A stretch of DNA of 46,549 nucleotides, taken from positions 1-46,549 of the forward strand of contig JBDLIA010000017.1 of assembly GCA_039715185.1 (NCBI GenBank), written 5' to 3'. Below the pieces are notes generated by a model that did no database searches, was not told the DNA's origin, and worked only from the letters and a program-made list of their open reading frames with translations. The translations under genes and the position numbers were made by a program. Positions 8,076 through 15,315 of the stretch are shown in pieces (positions within the stretch are counted from its first letter, which is position 1; every line of letters begins with the position of its first letter). The stretch is from Gemmatimonadota bacterium. GTDB taxonomy: Bacteria > Gemmatimonadota > Gemmatimonadetes > Longimicrobiales > RSA9.

Positions 8076-9063
8076 ACACACCCGCAACCTCATTGGAGCG
8101 GTGAGCCAGCGCGCGAAACCCCTCCAACGCCCCACCGACCGCTCCGACGGCCACGATCGTCCACGCGAACACCGACAGGGAAAAAGCGAGCGCCTGGCCT
8201 CCCGACACCCCGTAGGGTGCGAGCAGGGCGAACAAGGTCGCATCGCGCACGCCCAGACCCGCGACGGCTATGGGCAGCATGGCGGCCAGCATGGCGGCGG
8301 AGCGAACCCAGGCGATGGTCAGCAGGGAAACGTCCAGGCCGAGCGCCCACGCCAGCGCTTGATAGGCGAATACCCCGAACGCGTGGGCCACCAGCGACGC
8401 GACCGCGACGCCGAGCAGAACGCGACCGGGCACCCGCCGCGAGCGCGCCGCCACGCTCGCCAGGGCGAGCCTTTCGGGCAGGCGCGGTGCGAGCCACTCC
8501 GCCGCCTTGGACGCTCGCCTGCTCAGCAGCACGACGTGGGCGAGCAGCAGGATGACGAGCGCCGCGGCCATCACGGCGAGCGCGGCGCGGCCGTCGATCG
8601 GGTCCGCCAGCAGCCAGGCGGCCACCCCCACCGCGCACAGCGCCGCGGCGGCCGCCAACCTGTCCAGGACGAGCACGACCGCCCCGGCAGAATACTCTTC
8701 GCGCGGGCGCGCGATGCGGTAGTAGCGGACGGCCGCGGCGGCGACGTTGCCGGCCGGCAGAAACATCCCGTAGAACAGCGCCGCCAGGTTGATCCGGAAC
8801 ATCGCCGCAAGCGATGCCCCGAGCCCGAACGCGTCCGAGAGCAGCTTGAGGCGACCGGCCACCGCGAGCTGCGCGGCCAGGCTGAACGCCAGCGCCGCGG
8901 CGGCCCAACGCAGCTCGATCGCCCTCGTGGCGTCCACGATCGCGGACACGGAGACCGCGCGCAGCAGCAGGAAGAGGATCAGCGCTGCTGCTCCCCAACG
9001 CAGAAGCAGAAGCAAGCGCCCACGCCCGGGCCCACGCCCCGGCAGGAAGGACGTGGTCGTCAC
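8074..9063 (-). CDS. LPG-synthase-type (AglD/MprF-like) integral membrane protein
   Basis: GTG 9063 overlaps the stop of the upstream gene (GTGA). The 329-aa product is almost entirely hydrophobic, with about eight transmembrane helices. It has landmarks of the lysylphosphatidylglycerol synthase TM region family: NLAALFYGMFLPAGNVAAAAVRYYR, an ALDR-like VVLVLDRL, and SAAMLAAMLPIAVAGLGVRDA near the C-terminus. Family members flip or modify lipid-linked substrates, often next to glycosyltransferases. Here the partners are a phosphodiesterase-like enzyme and an M28 peptidase, so the substrate is unclear. It is the last gene of the three-gene operon. Confidence 0.85.
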   Translation of the reverse strand: MTTTSFLPGRGPGRGRLLLLLRWGAAALILFLLLRAVSVSAIVDATRAIELRWAAAALAFSLAAQLAVAGRLKLLSDAFGLGASLAAMFRINLAALFYGMFLPAGNVAAAAVRYYRIARPREEYSAGAVVLVLDRLAAAAALCAVGVAAWLLADPIDGRAALAVMAAALVILLLAHVVLLSRRASKAAEWLAPRLPERLALASVAARSRRVPGRVLLGVAVASLVAHAFGVFAYQALAWALGLDVSLLTIAWVRSAAMLAAMLPIAVAGLGVRDATLFALLAPYGVSGGQALAFSLSVFAWTIVAVGAVGGALEGFRALAHRSNEVAGV

Positions 9064-10259
9064 TCGCCCCGCGCGCGCGCCGCGAACATCGGCTTTCCCT
9101 CCAGGTGGTCCGGGGCAGCGCGCCCCAGCATCGACAGGACCGTGGGCGCAAAGTCGATCAGCCGGCCCACGTCGGTGGTCGGCAGCCACGCGCCGTCAGC
9201 CACCACCACCGTGCCACGTTCGGAGGGGTGATCCGGAAGCTGACCGTGGTTCGCTCGGTGGCGGGGATCCCGGCGGCGCGGACGCTGCTCGGGACTCGTC
9301 AGACCCAGGTAGAGGTTCGCCAGCGGCTGGTAAAAGTCGTGCGGGAAGAACGCCACGCCGTTGTCGGCGATCGCGTAGAGCTCGCCAAAGCTGGCGTCGG
9401 GAAAGCGCACGTCGAAGCGTGCCATCTCCTCCCAAGTGAACAGATTCAAACCGGGGACGCCGCTCAGCTTCGTCGTGACCGCAGCGCGCGCCTCGTCCGT
9501 CTCGAACCACAGGCGCGCCTGTCCGACCTCGATGAAGTAGTGGTAGTCGGTGGATCGCGCCCCCGATTCCCGCAGCGGCTCGGTGAGGTCGATCGTACTA
9601 CGGATCAGCTCCTGCCCATGATCGACCAGGAGCACGAGCGTCACGGCCTCGTGTCGACAGCGACCGAGTAGCTCGCCCGCGAAATCGTCCAGCCGGCGCA
9701 GGTGCTCGGCCATGATGTCCGGCTGATCCAGGTGCCAATGGGAGAGCAGGTCCAGCGCGTAGAACTCCAGGAAATCCAGGTCCAGGCCTTCCTGGGGAAG
9801 CGAGTCGAGGAGTCGCGGCATGTCGCTCCAGTGCCGCGTGAACTGGTAGCGCGAGCGCTCCCCCACCCAGTCGAACAGCGTGCCCGATTCGGGACCGCTC
9901 AGATCACCTGACTGACGCCTAGTGTACTTGAATCGATGCTGCCGGAAGTGGCGGCGGCGGCGCCAGGGGATGGCCGCGAGATCGTAGCTGCTGTCGAGCA
10001 GGTGACGAACACATTGGATCGTCGTACTCACCACGTCAGGCACCGCCCCCAGGAGGCGGGTCGCTGCGTTACGCGACACACCGGAATCGAGGCTCACCTG
10101 CCACACGCCGTGCTCGTGGGGCCACACCCCCGTGATCAGCGTGGGGACCAACTCGGTCGACGGCAGCGTGCGTAGATCGACCGCTGGATACTGTCGGACA
10201 AAGCTCTGCAGGAAGGGAGTGGCCTCCGGCGTCACGCGCCGCAAGTCGAGGCCGGGCAC
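9060..10259 (-). CDS. Alkaline-phosphatase-superfamily protein (type I phosphodiesterase-like)
   Basis: The fold is recognisable from the first metal-site Asp in PGLDLRR, the nucleophile region LPSTELVPTLITGVWPHEHG (Thr35 likely), VDHGQEL, and a C-terminal NHGQ. This matches nucleotide pyrophosphatase/phosphodiesterase-like enzymes, which hydrolyse phosphate esters at a bimetal site. The first standard start is GTG 10259, but that would remove the hydrophobic strand LLVLYV just before the metal-binding Asp. The frame is open upstream, and CTG 10295 overlaps the stop of the M28 gene with GGAGCG 8 nt before it, so the true start may be there. No signal peptide is visible. It is the middle gene of the operon. 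Confidence 0.8.
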   Translation of the reverse strand: MPGLDLRRVTPEATPFLQSFVRQYPAVDLRTLPSTELVPTLITGVWPHEHGVWQVSLDSGVSRNAATRLLGAVPDVVSTTIQCVRHLLDSSYDLAAIPWRRRRHFRQHRFKYTRRQSGDLSGPESGTLFDWVGERSRYQFTRHWSDMPRLLDSLPQEGLDLDFLEFYALDLLSHWHLDQPDIMAEHLRRLDDFAGELLGRCRHEAVTLVLLVDHGQELIRSTIDLTEPLRESGARSTDYHYFIEVGQARLWFETDEARAAVTTKLSGVPGLNLFTWEEMARFDVRFPDASFGELYAIADNGVAFFPHDFYQPLANLYLGLTSPEQRPRRRDPRHRANHGQLPDHPSERGTVVVADGAWLPTTDVGRLIDFAPTVLSMLGRAAPDHLEGKPMFAARARGE

Positions 10260-10291
10260 GTACAGGACGAGGAGACGTGGACCGTTGCGGA

Positions 10292-12037
10292 TCAGCGTCG
10301 ACGCTCCAGAACCGCACGAAGGCTCACCGGCTCTCCGTCTCTGAGTACGACGATATCCACCGCATCGCCCGGCTCACTCTCCCGCAGGGCGTACGTGAAG
10401 GCGTACAGGTCGTCGATGTCTCGCCCCGCGAAGCTCACGATCACGTCGCCCTCCCTCAGCCCGGCCTTCTCCGCGGGACTGCCCTCGCGCACACCGGTAA
10501 GGCGGACTCCGCCCTCGATCGGGGTCATGTCGGGGATCGAACCCAGGTACGGTCCATAGCCGCTGGGCGCAGGCTCGTCGCCGGAGGCAGCGCCGTGCGG
10601 GTTGCCCGCGCCCCGCACCAGGGTAATCGCGGGCGCCGGCGCAGCCTCATCGCCCGCCAAACGGCGGACGACCTCGGCTACCAGCCCTGCCACTCGCTCG
10701 ATGCCCTCGCCGTTGACCGAGTCCCAGTCGTCCGAGGGACGGTGGTAGTCGGCGTGCGTGTTGGTGAAGAAGAAGAGCACTGGGACGCCGGCGCCGTAGA
10801 AGGAGGAGTGGTCGGAGGGCCCAAACCCGTCGGCGACACGGGTGATGGATAGAGGCCTGTCCGTTGCCGAGTTGGCCGCATCCAGTATCGCGTCCCACTC
10901 CTGCGCGGTGCCCAGCCCGTGAACCGCAAGCGCCTCGTCCCGGAGTCTGCCGACCATGTCCATGTTGAGCATCGCCACGGCGCCGTCGATCGGACGCGTG
11001 GGGTGCGACACGAAGTGGGCCGAGCCGAGGAGCCCGCGCTCCTCGCCGCTGAAGGCGACGAACAGCACCGGCCGATCCAGCCCCGGACCCTCGCTCAGCC
11101 GCCGGGCGACTTCGAGCAGGGCGGCGGTGCCGCTCGCGTTGTCATCCGCGCCGTTGTGGATTTCCCGGGAATCGGGCGCCAGCGAGCCCGGGCCGCCGCG
11201 TCCCAGGTGATCGTAGTGGGCGCCGACGATGATCGGCTCGCTCGCCCGATCGGGGTCGTCTCCCGGCAGCAGAGCCACGACGTTCCTCGCCTCCGACATC
11301 GATGGTGCGGCGGCAACCGCGATGGACGCTTCGGCGCGGGCCGCGGCGGCCCGGCGAACGCTCTCGGCCAGCCTACCCGTGGCCGCGGCGGACGGAACGC
11401 CCACCGCCGGACGGATCTCGCTGCCGGGGTCGGGCAGAGGGATGGCGTCCGGGTACAGCAGGATCATGCCCGCGGCTCCCGCTCGCGCCAGGGACGCCGC
11501 CAGAAAGTGGGCGTCGACCTGGACGCTCCCGTCCACGCTGATCACGGCGATCCGCCCGTGGGCCTCTCCGAGCGCGACGTCGTGGGCGGCGTGCGGATCG
11601 GGCGGACTCACCACGCGCAGCGGAGCCGTGACGCTGCCCGATGCGCTGAATCCGAAGGGGGCCCAGCCCGCGCCCGCCGCTCCCGCGTCCGCGCCGGATA
11701 TGACCAGCCGGGCCTCTTCGACCGCGGTGCCGGTGCGCACCGAAAACGACTGGAGCCAGGCGCCGTGGTCGCCGGCCGGAACCAGCCCCAGCGCCCCCAG
11801 CCGATCGGCCAGATAGGCCGCCGCGCACCGCTCCCCCTCGCTCGCCGCGGCGCGACCCTCCAGCGCGTCGTCGGCCAGGTATCGCACGTGAGCCAGGGCG
11901 CCTTTCGCGACGTCGGCGAACCCATCCGGATCGGGACAACTTTGCTGGGGTAGCGCTGCGTGCGGCGTGAGCGCCAGGAGAAGTCCGCCGACGAGCGTCG
12001 CCGCGGCCCCGCGAATGCTGATGTCCGAACCGTTCAT
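10292..12037 (-). CDS. Secreted M28-family metallopeptidase with PA and PDZ domains
   Basis: The start is ATG 12037, giving 581 aa with a signal peptide (TLVGGLLLALTPHAALPQQ). Residues about 130-240 form a protease-associated domain. The di-zinc M28 core follows: HYDH at about 274-277, GADDNASG, SGEERGLLGS, NMDMVGRL and DHSSF. The C-terminus (about 490-578) is a PDZ domain with GSPAEKAGLREGDVI. This is the usual layout of secreted aminopeptidases of the M28 family. No Shine-Dalgarno is visible, and the start codon is only 9 bp from the divergent ATG at 12047. It leads a minus-strand operon with the two downstream genes. A much longer open frame extends upstream but runs antisense to the propeller gene and is rejected. 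Confidence 0.92.
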   Translation of the reverse strand: MNGSDISIRGAAATLVGGLLLALTPHAALPQQSCPDPDGFADVAKGALAHVRYLADDALEGRAAASEGERCAAAYLADRLGALGLVPAGDHGAWLQSFSVRTGTAVEEARLVISGADAGAAGAGWAPFGFSASGSVTAPLRVVSPPDPHAAHDVALGEAHGRIAVISVDGSVQVDAHFLAASLARAGAAGMILLYPDAIPLPDPGSEIRPAVGVPSAAATGRLAESVRRAAAARAEASIAVAAAPSMSEARNVVALLPGDDPDRASEPIIVGAHYDHLGRGGPGSLAPDSREIHNGADDNASGTAALLEVARRLSEGPGLDRPVLFVAFSGEERGLLGSAHFVSHPTRPIDGAVAMLNMDMVGRLRDEALAVHGLGTAQEWDAILDAANSATDRPLSITRVADGFGPSDHSSFYGAGVPVLFFFTNTHADYHRPSDDWDSVNGEGIERVAGLVAEVVRRLAGDEAAPAPAITLVRGAGNPHGAASGDEPAPSGYGPYLGSIPDMTPIEGGVRLTGVREGSPAEKAGLREGDVIVSFAGRDIDDLYAFTYALRESEPGDAVDIVVLRDGEPVSLRAVLERRR

Positions 12038-12046
12038 GATCGATCG

Positions 12047-13165
12047 ATGAAGAAGATTGTCATCTTTGTAGCCGCTTCCGTGCTGCTGACGAGCTGCACC
12101 GGCGTAGACGACCCGGCTACGGCGCAGGAGACGCCTGGCGCGACCGTGCTCGCTCACGGCCCCGGTGCCGCGTTCGTCGTGGGCGCGGGCCAACCGTACC
12201 CCGACCTGCCCGAGGAGAGCCACCTGCGCTCGGCCCGCCAGCTCACCTTCGACGGGGAGAACGCGGAGGCTTACTTCGCCTTCGACGGCGGCAGCCTGGT
12301 CTACCAGCGTACTCCGCCGGAGGGAGGGTGCGACCAGATCTACTCGCTGGACCTGGCTACGGGTGCTCAGGCCCTGGTCAGCACCGGCGGGGGTCGTACG
12401 ACGTGCTCCTACTTCTATCCCGACGGCGAAAGAATACTCTACTCCTCCACGCACCTCGCCGGTGACTTCTGCCCGGCCCCGCCCGACTACAGCAGGGGCT
12501 ACGTGTGGCCCCTCAATGAGGCCTACGACATCTTCGTGACGGACGGCTCGAGTCCGCTGGTGCGCTTGACCGACACCCCCGGCTACGACGCCGAGGCCAC
12601 GTTCTCGCCGACCGGCGACCGCATCGTCTTCACGAGTCTGCGCGATGGCGACCTGGAGCTGTACTCGATGGCTCCAGATGGGTCGGACGTGACGCGGCTG
12701 ACGCATCGAGACGGGTACGACGGCGGCGCGTTCTTCTCCCCCGATGGCAGCAAGATCGTGTGGCGTGCCCACTATCCGGAGAGCGAGGAGGGGCTCGCCG
12801 ACTACTTCGCGCTGCTCGAGGACGGACTGATCCGGCCGTCGCGGCTGGAGCTCTGGGTAGCCGACGCCGACGGTGCGAACGCTCGCCAGCTCACGGCCAA
12901 CGGCGCGGCCAATTTCGGACCCTACTGGCACCCATCGGGCGACTGGATCGTGTTCAGCTCGAACACGCACGACCCCGCCGGCCGCGACTTCGAGCTCTAC
13001 GGCATCCGCCTGGACGGCGGCGAGCTGGAGCGCCTGACGTACTCGGAGGGCTTCGACGGCTTCCCGGTGTTCAGCCCGGACGGGCGGTTTCTGGTGTGGG
13101 GCTCCAACCGCAATCCGGCGCACGCTGGGAACACCAACGTGTTCATCGCGGAGTGGGTGGATTAG
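12047..13165 (+). CDS. TolB/PD40-type WD40-like propeller lipoprotein
   Basis: ATG 12047 is followed by KKIVIFVAASVLLTSC, a lipoprotein signal with lipobox LTSC. The 372-aa protein carries repeated PD40 blades: FSPTGDRIVFTSLRDGD, FFSPDGSKIVW, HPSGDWIVFSSN and FSPDGRFLVWGSN, each ending in an aspartate-rich turn. Such propellers act as periplasmic binding or scaffold domains; no enzyme site is visible. There is no ribosome-binding site and only 9 bp separate it from the divergent M28 start, so a leaderless transcript is possible. A 33-bp stretch at 12654-12686 (reading LELYSMAPDGS) recurs with 28 matches in noncoding DNA at 17046-17078. Confidence 0.88.
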   Translation: MKKIVIFVAASVLLTSCTGVDDPATAQETPGATVLAHGPGAAFVVGAGQPYPDLPEESHLRSARQLTFDGENAEAYFAFDGGSLVYQRTPPEGGCDQIYSLDLATGAQALVSTGGGRTTCSYFYPDGERILYSSTHLAGDFCPAPPDYSRGYVWPLNEAYDIFVTDGSSPLVRLTDTPGYDAEATFSPTGDRIVFTSLRDGDLELYSMAPDGSDVTRLTHRDGYDGGAFFSPDGSKIVWRAHYPESEEGLADYFALLEDGLIRPSRLELWVADADGANARQLTANGAANFGPYWHPSGDWIVFSSNTHDPAGRDFELYGIRLDGGELERLTYSEGFDGFPVFSPDGRFLVWGSNRNPAHAGNTNVFIAEWVD

Positions 13166-13222
13166 AACGAGAGCCGGAACAGGCGGTCCGCTGCCGCCCA
13201 AGGCTATGGCAAGCCGGAAAAG

Positions 13223-13252
13223 GGAGTGGCGTCGGTGCGTTTGATTGCTGGA
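13223..13252 (+). repeat. 30-bp segment shared with 17229-17258 at a gene start
   Basis: These 30 bp match 17229-17258 at 28 positions and include the core GTGGCGTCGGTGCG. The segment covers the ribosome-binding site, two possible GTG starts and the first codons of the lipoprotein gene here, and the equivalent part of a methyltransferase gene there. The genes are otherwise unrelated. Confidence 0.8.
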
Positions 13253-13840
13253 GTCCTTTTCACGCTGATCGCCGCGGGCGCCTGCAAGCCGGATCGGCGG
13301 GACGATGCCGCGGCCCAGGAGGAATCCGCCAACGCCCGCCAGGCGAAGCCGGTTATTGGCGTGGCGGGCATGGCGGACGGCTGGTGCCTCGCCACTCCTG
13401 ACTCCGCGCTCCAGATCGGCGACACGGTGCAAGCGGCGTCGATACCATTAGTCGGAAGCGCGAGAGCGTCCTTCCGTGGCGCGTTCATCGTCGTCGGCCA
13501 AGAATCAGGCAGCTGCCCGGAGTGGGGCGAATTCGGCGATATGGCGCTTCGCCTCGAACGAGCGGACGGAGAGACGGGCGACGACGGTCTGCCGGATTCC
13601 GGTCCGCTGGTCGTCGTATCTGGGGGAGCGCCTCTGGTGGCGCTTGGCCCCACGGGCGTATCGGTGGATTTCGACCAAGACGGGGCACCGGACGTCTTCC
13701 GCGCCTGCACGAGCCGCGAGGGGATACACCTCACCCTTTGGTCCGGCAGGCCGCTGGTGGGAGAACGTCTCTGGCACTCGTACTTCTTTCTTGGCTACGA
13801 CGTCCACCCCACGTGCGAGGAAGCGGATTTCGATATGTGA
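13235..13840 (+). CDS. Lipoprotein of unknown function
   Basis: GTG 13235 is chosen because AGGGAG lies 8 nt upstream; GTG 13226 is an in-frame alternative. The 201-aa product has a lipoprotein signal (LIAGVLFTLIAAGAC). The mature part contains an Asp-rich turn FDQDGAPDVFRAC like the calcium-binding turns of FG-GAP/VCBS repeats, and several Cys that may form disulfides (GWC, GSCPEW, RAC, PTC). No catalytic motif is seen. It lies 60 nt after the propeller gene and may be co-transcribed. Its first codons fall within a 30-bp segment shared with an unrelated gene, and repeat copy B starts 61 nt after its stop. Confidence 0.7.
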   Translation: MRLIAGVLFTLIAAGACKPDRRDDAAAQEESANARQAKPVIGVAGMADGWCLATPDSALQIGDTVQAASIPLVGSARASFRGAFIVVGQESGSCPEWGEFGDMALRLERADGETGDDGLPDSGPLVVVSGGAPLVALGPTGVSVDFDQDGAPDVFRACTSREGIHLTLWSGRPLVGERLWHSYFFLGYDVHPTCEEADFDM

Positions 13841-13901
13841 CGCTCCGGGAGCGAATCACCTCTGCGGGGACTTCGTCTCGATGGACCTGTGTGTCCGTTT
13901 T

Positions 13902-13976
13902 TCGCGATTCGCAACTAGTTCGAAGTTCGAACTAGTTCGCATTTCGCTCAAAGGGGGTTAAACCCTTACTGAAGCT
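13902..13976 (+). repeat. 75-nt palindromic repeat element, copy B
   Basis: TCGCGATTCGC is followed by arm AACTAGTTCGAA (13913-13924), centre G, and arm TTCGAACTAGTT (13926-13937), a perfect pairing. Relative to copy A, both arms changed together at one base pair (C-G to A-T). A 31-nt spacer, which itself contains GGGTT/AACCC, leads to CTGAAGCT. The following TTCCGTC is shared with copy C, and up to about 20 bp upstream also aligns with C. It sits between convergent genes. Confidence 0.82.
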
Positions 13977-13982
13977 TCCGTC

Positions 13983-14100
13983 CCGCCGGACTTGGCGGGC
14001 ATCCGCCATAGTTGCGCCGGACTTGGCGGGTATGCGCCAAAGTTGCGCCGGACTTGGCGGGTATGCGCCAAAGTTGCGCCGGCTGGAGCGCGGCGTACGA
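13983..14100. repeat. 31-bp tandem hairpin repeat, three copies plus a partial fourth
   Basis: Units are at 13983-14013, 14014-14044 and 14045-14075, with a decayed start of a fourth from 14076. Units 2 and 3 are identical and contain TTGGCG and CGCCAA separated by GGTATG. Unit 1 differs but keeps a hairpin (GGCGG, GCAT, CCGCC). The array starts 6 nt after repeat copy B and ends before the SRPBCC gene. No coding potential is supported. Confidence 0.85.
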
Positions 14101-14131
14101 CCGACCGCCGCGCCCCATGGCCGAAAAGCGC

Positions 14132-14521
14132 CTACCTCAGCGTCTGCTTGAAGCTCTCGACGGCGGCGTCGACGGCCTGCTCCAGCGCGGGCGCCACGCC
14201 GTCGGGCTTCACGTCCGAGAACCAGACGAAGCGCGAGCCTTGCCCTCCGTTGGGCAGGATCTGCATGGACGCGTGGTGATGCTCGAACTCGAACGGAGAC
14301 GCCGTGATCGAGTAGGCCAGGCGACGGTGCTCGTCTGCGGCCGATACGATCAGCTCCTCGAGCTGGCCCTGATCGCCGAGCTCGCAGGTACGGGTGTCGC
14401 CGTCGATCGAGACCTCACCCAGGAAGGTGATGAGCTCGTTTACCCGTCCGACCTCGCGCAGCGCGGCCCAGGCATCGTCCGGCGAAGCATCGATATCGAA
14501 CTCACGAAGAATCATGGCCAT
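14132..14521 (-). CDS. SRPBCC-family protein (polyketide cyclase/dehydrase-like)
   Basis: The start ATG 14521 is preferred because AAGGAGG ends 6 nt upstream; ATG 14527 abuts that site and ATG 14515 is 12 nt away. The 129-aa product is the size of a single START-like helix-grip domain. It has the typical N-terminal REFDIDASPDDAWAALREV and the C-terminal helix ALEQAVDAAVESFKQTL, a hydrophobic-ligand binding fold. The ligand or reaction is unknown. It lies downstream of a TetR gene on the same strand with a separate palindromic site (14557-14568) in between, so it is probably a TetR-controlled target. Confidence 0.85.
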   Translation of the reverse strand: MAMILREFDIDASPDDAWAALREVGRVNELITFLGEVSIDGDTRTCELGDQGQLEELIVSAADEHRRLAYSITASPFEFEHHHASMQILPNGGQGSRFVWFSDVKPDGVAPALEQAVDAAVESFKQTLR

Positions 14522-14556
14522 TTCCATCCTCCTTATCGTATGTGGTGATCATATCC

Positions 14557-14568
14557 GAACGATCGTTC
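14557..14568. promoter_or_regulatory. Putative TetR operator upstream of the SRPBCC gene
   Basis: GAACGATCGTTC is a perfect 12-bp palindrome located 36 bp upstream of the SRPBCC start. The same half-site, ATCGTTC/GAACGAT, occurs as an inverted repeat immediately upstream of the tetR-type gene at 15191-15206. Confidence 0.6.
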
Positions 14569-14593
14569 AGAAACAGGACCAAAAAAGTCGCAC

Positions 14594-15175
14594 CTAACCC
14601 AGGATGCGAAGTCCCACCCGCACGAAATCCTCGACCTCGCCTGCCGAAGCCGGAGAGCGAATCAGATAGCTCGCCCCCTGGATCAGCCCGGCCAGGAATC
14701 GGCCGGTTTCGTCCGGGTCCAGGTCGCCTCCCACCGCACCAGCCGCGCGCGCCACGCGGACCGCGCTGGCGAAGTTCGTTGCGAGCCGCTGCTGGTAAGC
14801 CGCCACCTCGGCCGCTACGTCCTCGTCGAAGGGCGCGACCTCTTCGGCCGAGTTGCACAGCAGGCAGCCGAAGCGTCCCTCACCCGATCGAGCGCGCCCG
14901 ACTATCCGGGCGAACACGGCCTGGATGGCCTCCAGCCCCGCAGCGGGCTCCTCGAGCTCACGGATGGCCTCGGTGATCACCGTACGGTGGTAGTGTCGCA
15001 GCGCGGCCAGAAAGAGGCCTCGCTTGGATCCATACACATCGTACAGCCCATACCGATTGACGCCCGTCGCTCGAACCAGGTCTTCCACCGAGGTGGCCGA
15101 CCAACCCTTCTCCCAGAAGACGCCCATCGCGTCCTCGAGGGCCTGCTGCGGATCGAATTCTCGATTGCGTGGCAT
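14594..15175 (-). CDS. TetR/AcrR-family transcriptional regulator
   Basis: ATG 15175 gives 193 aa beginning MPRNREFDPQQAL, the usual short lead into the HTH; upstream in-frame codons overlap the operator. The HTH is clear (ATSVEDLVRATGVNRYGLYDVYGSKRG, about residues 28-54). The C-terminal part has CLLCNSAEEVAPFD, typical of the group with TetR_C regulators such as YxaF/LmrA-like proteins. The ligand is unknown. Its own promoter carries ATCGTTC/GAACGAT, so autorepression is likely, and the same half-site precedes the SRPBCC gene. It is divergent from a desulfurase-like gene, which may also be controlled. Confidence 0.9.
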   Translation of the reverse strand: MPRNREFDPQQALEDAMGVFWEKGWSATSVEDLVRATGVNRYGLYDVYGSKRGLFLAALRHYHRTVITEAIRELEEPAAGLEAIQAVFARIVGRARSGEGRFGCLLCNSAEEVAPFDEDVAAEVAAYQQRLATNFASAVRVARAAGAVGGDLDPDETGRFLAGLIQGASYLIRSPASAGEVEDFVRVGLRILG

Positions 15176-15190
15176 GACCGTTTCCAAATG

Positions 15191-15206
15191 ATCGTTCTGG
15201 AACGAT
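15191..15206. promoter_or_regulatory. Putative TetR autoregulatory operator
   Basis: ATCGTTC (15191-15197) and GAACGAT (15200-15206) form a perfect inverted repeat with a 2-nt spacer. It begins 16 bp upstream of the tetR-type start codon and 110 bp upstream of the divergent PLP-enzyme gene. Confidence 0.6.
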
Positions 15207-15315
15207 ACCACGACTGCGGAGGGACGTCAAGACAGGTATTATTGATTCGAGGGGTGTTGATGAACCGCACCGGCGGCGGAGGCAACGGTGCGGTCTAGTC
15301 GAAGGAGTCGGTCTG

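Noticed and set aside
12038-13432. A 1046-residue version of the M28 protein starting at 13432
   Set aside because: The extra 465 residues are antisense to the propeller gene and lack a domain, while a signal peptide starts at 12037.
13902-13976. A coding reading of the element (frames that give FATRSNFER-like peptides)
   Set aside because: The peptide arises from the repeat in each copy without a plausible start or stop arrangement, and copies are noncoding in context.
13983-14100. CRISPR array
   Set aside because: The units are directly contiguous with no unique spacers and no cas genes are near.
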